Shown here piece by piece: positions 15,322 through 17,421 of a DNA stretch of 17,421 bases. The translations under genes and the position numbers were made by a program. Positions within the stretch are counted from its first letter, which is position 1, and every line of letters begins with the position of its first letter. The DNA comes from CAYXGE01 sp964464435. Its GTDB lineage: Bacteria; Pseudomonadota; Gammaproteobacteria; Burkholderiales; Methylophilaceae. The notes below the pieces were generated by a model. The model searched no databases. It saw only the letters and a list, made by a program, of their open reading frames with translations, and was not told the origin of the DNA. The DNA lies in NCBI GenBank assembly GCA_964464435.1, contig CAYXGE010000039.1, forward strand, positions 1-17,421, read 5' to 3'.

Positions 15322-16656
15322 ATGGGCAAGCTGTTTTGGAAATTTTTCGGTTTTTTCTTACTTGCGCAACTCACGGCAATTGCTGGCGTTGGCCTTTATT
15401 TTTGGATAGATAGTAACAACTCCGAAGTAGCTGGCATTGAATATTCAAGACCAGCAAAAACGGTGGTTGAAGCCGCGGCATCCACGTTAAAGTTTGGTGG
15501 AACAGAAGCGCTTACGCAATTGCTAAACCAATGGCAGCAAAGACCCATGCCACAGGTGTATGCGGTTGATAAGCATGGTCATGAAATGCTGAATCGCCCC
15601 ATACCTCCAACAACGCTCGAGTCAGCAAAAAAAGCGGCGCAATCTGGCAAGCTATTTGTGCAAGCAGTGCAACTTGAAAACGGCACCACTTATTTATTAT
15701 TTGTGCCAGACATCGGCAAAAGACCGCCTCATATGCATCAACCACCACCGTATAGGCGTGGTCTATTTCCATTTAAACCCATGCTGGCAGGGGCTTTGGC
15801 TAGTTTGGTGTTTGCATATTTATTGGCATGGTACTTTTCAAAACCCATCAAATATTTACGCAATGCTTTTGAGCAAGCTTCGCAAGGTAAACTAGAGGTG
15901 CGCGTCAGCAATGCCATGGGCGGTAGACGTGATGAGTTGGCTGATTTAGGGCGTGACTTTGATAGCATGGCAACGCGTATTGGTAGCCTGCTACAAGGGC
16001 AAACACGCTTATTACATCATGTTTCGCATGAATTGCGCTCACCACTTGCTCGCATACAAATGGCAATGGGCTTGGCGCGACAAAGCCCAGATAAGGTAAA
16101 TGCCTCGCTAGACCGCATAGAACGTGAAACGGTCAAAATGGACAAATTAGTCGGAGAACTCCTAGAACTCTCGCGTTTTGAATCTGGTGTTACCCAACTC
16201 AAAAAAGAACCGCTCATAATTAACCAATTACTCGCCAGCTTGCTTGAAGACGCACAATTTGAAGCGCAAAACAAAGGCATAGTGCTTAAGCTCAATGCCG
16301 CACAGCAAATTCAGCTGCAAGCGCAACCCGATGTGTTGTATCGTGCCATTGAAAACGTAGTGCGTAATGCCATTAAATACGCACCAGAGCAGTCTGAAGT
16401 GCTGATTGATTTGCAACAACAAACAGCCCAGTCTAGCTTGTTGCTCCGCGTGACTGATGCTGGTCTTGGCGTGGTAGCGTCTGAGTTAGAAGATATATTT
16501 AAACCTTTTGTGCGTGGAAACTCAGGTAGCCAAACAGAAGGTCATGGCGTGGGCTTGGCCATTACTAAGCAAGTAATAGAAGCGCATGGGGGAAACGTTA
16601 AAGCAATTAACTTAACGCCCAAAGGCTTTTGTGTAGAGATAACACTCCCAGTATAG
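15322..16656 (+). CDS. CpxA-like sensor histidine kinase
   Basis: A 444-residue inner-membrane sensor. A transmembrane segment (about 7-29), a periplasmic domain (about 31-150), a second transmembrane segment (about 153-172) and a HAMP linker (about 173-225) precede the kinase. The kinase has the H-box SHELRSPL (H236), N-box ENVVRNAIKYAP (345-355), G1 DAGLG (379-383) and G2 GHGVGLAI (407-414). The start chosen at 15322 lies 5 bp after the regulator stop, with an AAAAGAG sequence upstream. A longer in-frame start at 15268 would add 18 residues inside the regulator gene ahead of the first membrane helix and is less likely. The periplasmic side ends in a Pro/His-rich stretch (RPPHMHQPPP, 134-143), a possible metal-contact site. 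Its partner is the regulator just upstream. Confidence 0.9.
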   Translation: MGKLFWKFFGFFLLAQLTAIAGVGLYFWIDSNNSEVAGIEYSRPAKTVVEAAASTLKFGGTEALTQLLNQWQQRPMPQVYAVDKHGHEMLNRPIPPTTLESAKKAAQSGKLFVQAVQLENGTTYLLFVPDIGKRPPHMHQPPPYRRGLFPFKPMLAGALASLVFAYLLAWYFSKPIKYLRNAFEQASQGKLEVRVSNAMGGRRDELADLGRDFDSMATRIGSLLQGQTRLLHHVSHELRSPLARIQMAMGLARQSPDKVNASLDRIERETVKMDKLVGELLELSRFESGVTQLKKEPLIINQLLASLLEDAQFEAQNKGIVLKLNAAQQIQLQAQPDVLYRAIENVVRNAIKYAPEQSEVLIDLQQQTAQSSLLLRVTDAGLGVVASELEDIFKPFVRGNSGSQTEGHGVGLAITKQVIEAHGGNVKAINLTPKGFCVEITLPV

Positions 16657-16660
16657 CAGG

Positions 16661-17044
16661 CTACTGATAAGTGCCATCAAGGTAATACCAACAGCCATTT
16701 AACTTTTCAAAGCGGCTGATTTCATGCAAGCGTTCAGCTTTACCAGCAATTTTGTATCTTGCTACAAATTCAACAATGGCAGTGTTATTTGTCTCCGCAA
16801 CGCGTTTAACTTGTAATCCAAGCCATTTGGTTGCAGTATCTTCAGCAAGGTTAAGCGCATTAGGGCGCGTGCTAGCATGCCATGTCGCCAATACATAACT
16901 TTCTAAACTCAGCACATAAGCACTATACCGTGAGCGCATCAGTGCTTCAGCCGTGGGGGCAGGTGTGCCGTTGTGGTAGGGTGCGCAACAGCGTTCATAC
17001 GGTTTGCCGCTTTCACAAACACAAAGGCTTGGGCTATGGCGCAT
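16661..17044 (-). CDS. YchJ-family protein with SEC-C zinc motif
   Basis: A 127-residue cytoplasmic protein of the YchJ/UPF0225 family. The N terminus has a SEC-C-like zinc-binding motif: C8, C10, C19 and C20, in CVCESGKPYERCC. This is followed by an NTF2-like fold region with the family segment ALMRSRYSAYV (about 34-44), ATWHAST, WLGLQV and a FVARY strand. It lacks the second, C-terminal SEC-C motif found in some longer YchJ proteins. The function of the family is not settled. It starts 2 bp after the stop of the small Cys-rich gene, so the two are surely co-transcribed. Only 4 bp separate its stop from the convergent kinase gene, and no terminator is visible between them. Confidence 0.88.
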   Translation of the reverse strand: MRHSPSLCVCESGKPYERCCAPYHNGTPAPTAEALMRSRYSAYVLSLESYVLATWHASTRPNALNLAEDTATKWLGLQVKRVAETNNTAIVEFVARYKIAGKAERLHEISRFEKLNGCWYYLDGTYQ

Positions 17045-17046
17045 GG

Positions 17047-17322
17047 TTAAAAATGGCTGTGCCTGTTTTTAAAAAGCGTGTAACAATCGGTACAAACGAC
17101 GCCAGCATCACAAAACGCTTCAAACGCTTCTGTCATGCCATCTTCTTGTATAAACATCGCCTCGCAGGCGTCGCACCAAGCTTGTAAGTCATTAGGGTCA
17201 TCACTGTTTTCAACAAAACCCACCACGTGGTCTTTTGCATCAATAATGTGGCGGCAAACAATCGCGCCTGTTTGTGTGCCGTGGGTGTCACAATCGACAG
17301 TATAGTTATTTGAAGTGGTCAT
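17047..17322 (-). CDS. Small Cys-rich protein, probably zinc-binding, function unknown
   Basis: A 91-residue acidic protein that I cannot assign to a characterised family. It has nine cysteines in a patterned arrangement: C11 with H14, C23 with H25, a CxxC at C50/C53 (AWCDACEAMF), C71, and a second CxxC at C77/C80 (VVCTDCYTLF). This looks like two zinc-ribbon-like sites. No signal peptide or membrane segment is seen, so it should be cytoplasmic. The next gene, a YchJ/SEC-C protein, begins 2 bp after its stop, so both putative zinc proteins are made from one transcript. No Shine-Dalgarno sequence precedes the ATG. Confidence 0.78.
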   Translation of the reverse strand: MTTSNNYTVDCDTHGTQTGAIVCRHIIDAKDHVVGFVENSDDPNDLQAWCDACEAMFIQEDGMTEAFEAFCDAGVVCTDCYTLFKNRHSHF

Positions 17323-17327
17323 GCAAG

Positions 17328-17356
17328 CATTTTACAACTTATTGACAGCATGCCCA
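17328..17356 (-). promoter_or_regulatory. Candidate promoter of the Cys-rich/YchJ pair
   Basis: On the minus strand a -35 box TTGGGC is followed after 17 bp by a -10 box TAAAAT that ends about nine bases before the ATG at 17322. A start site 7-9 bases after the -10 would produce a leaderless or nearly leaderless mRNA, in keeping with the missing Shine-Dalgarno. The -35 match is weak. Confidence 0.3.
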
Positions 17357-17408
17357 AGACCCGCATGGATATTGGGCTGTAGGGCGGATGAGCGTAGCGT
17401 TATCCGCC
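17348..17408 (+). repeat. REP-type element with GTAG foot and hairpin
   Basis: The tetranucleotide GTAG (17379-17382) is followed by an imperfect palindrome: GGCGGAT (17383-17389) pairs with ATCCGCC (17402-17408), then a bulged G, then AGCG with CGTT around a TAG loop. A 5' GTAG next to a hairpin is the known layout of REP sequences mobilised by RAYT (TnpA-REP) enzymes. The 31 bases before the GTAG, including TGGATATTGG, match the flank of the repeat at 13724-13780, so the conserved unit is longer than the hairpin. No RAYT gene is in the window. Confidence 0.7.
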
Positions 17409-17421
17409 GAATATGATTTTA

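Overview
The window looks like chromosomal DNA from a betaproteobacterium with moderate-to-low GC, most plausibly a Methylophilaceae-type methylotroph. This rests on gene content and protein character only; no taxonomic marker is present. There are thirteen protein-coding genes, no RNA genes and no insertion sequences.

Layout. (1) Positions 35-3251, minus strand: a tightly packed operon dapD - ArsC/YffB-like - dapE - prmB, covering two steps of lysine/meso-diaminopimelate synthesis plus a ribosomal-protein methyltransferase. The genes overlap by 4 bp or lie a few bases apart. (2) Positions 3252-3626: an intergenic region made of identical 101-bp direct repeats, interrupted by a 100-N assembly gap. 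(3) Positions 3627-7625, minus strand: an operon of an M48 metalloprotease lipoprotein, an HD-GYP protein and a degenerate-GGDEF/EAL protein. The last two are translationally coupled (TAATG), so two different c-di-GMP phosphodiesterase types are made together. A good sigma70-type promoter lies upstream. (4) kup potassium transporter (minus) divergent from the large DEAH helicase gene hrpA (plus). (5) Positions 13709-13875: a degenerate REP-like repeat and a terminator that serves the minus-strand gene to its right. (6) Positions 13876-16656: a Cpx-like envelope-stress module, with a His-rich Spy/CpxP-like periplasmic protein divergent from a CpxR-like regulator and CpxA-like sensor kinase. The shared control region carries a perfect GTAAA-N5-GTAAA CpxR box plus a second, near-perfect one in helical phase. 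(7) Positions 16661-17322, minus strand: a YchJ/SEC-C protein and a small Cys-rich protein of unknown function. The window ends in a REP-type element with a GTAG foot and hairpin, homologous to the repeat in region 5.

How it fits together. Most genes are housekeeping. The parts most worth a second look are the 101-bp tandem repeat fused to the dapD leader, the Cpx-like control region, the coupled HD-GYP/EAL pair with unusual residues in the HD-GYP site, and the pair of dispersed REP-like repeats. I found no convincing evidence of a wholly new system.
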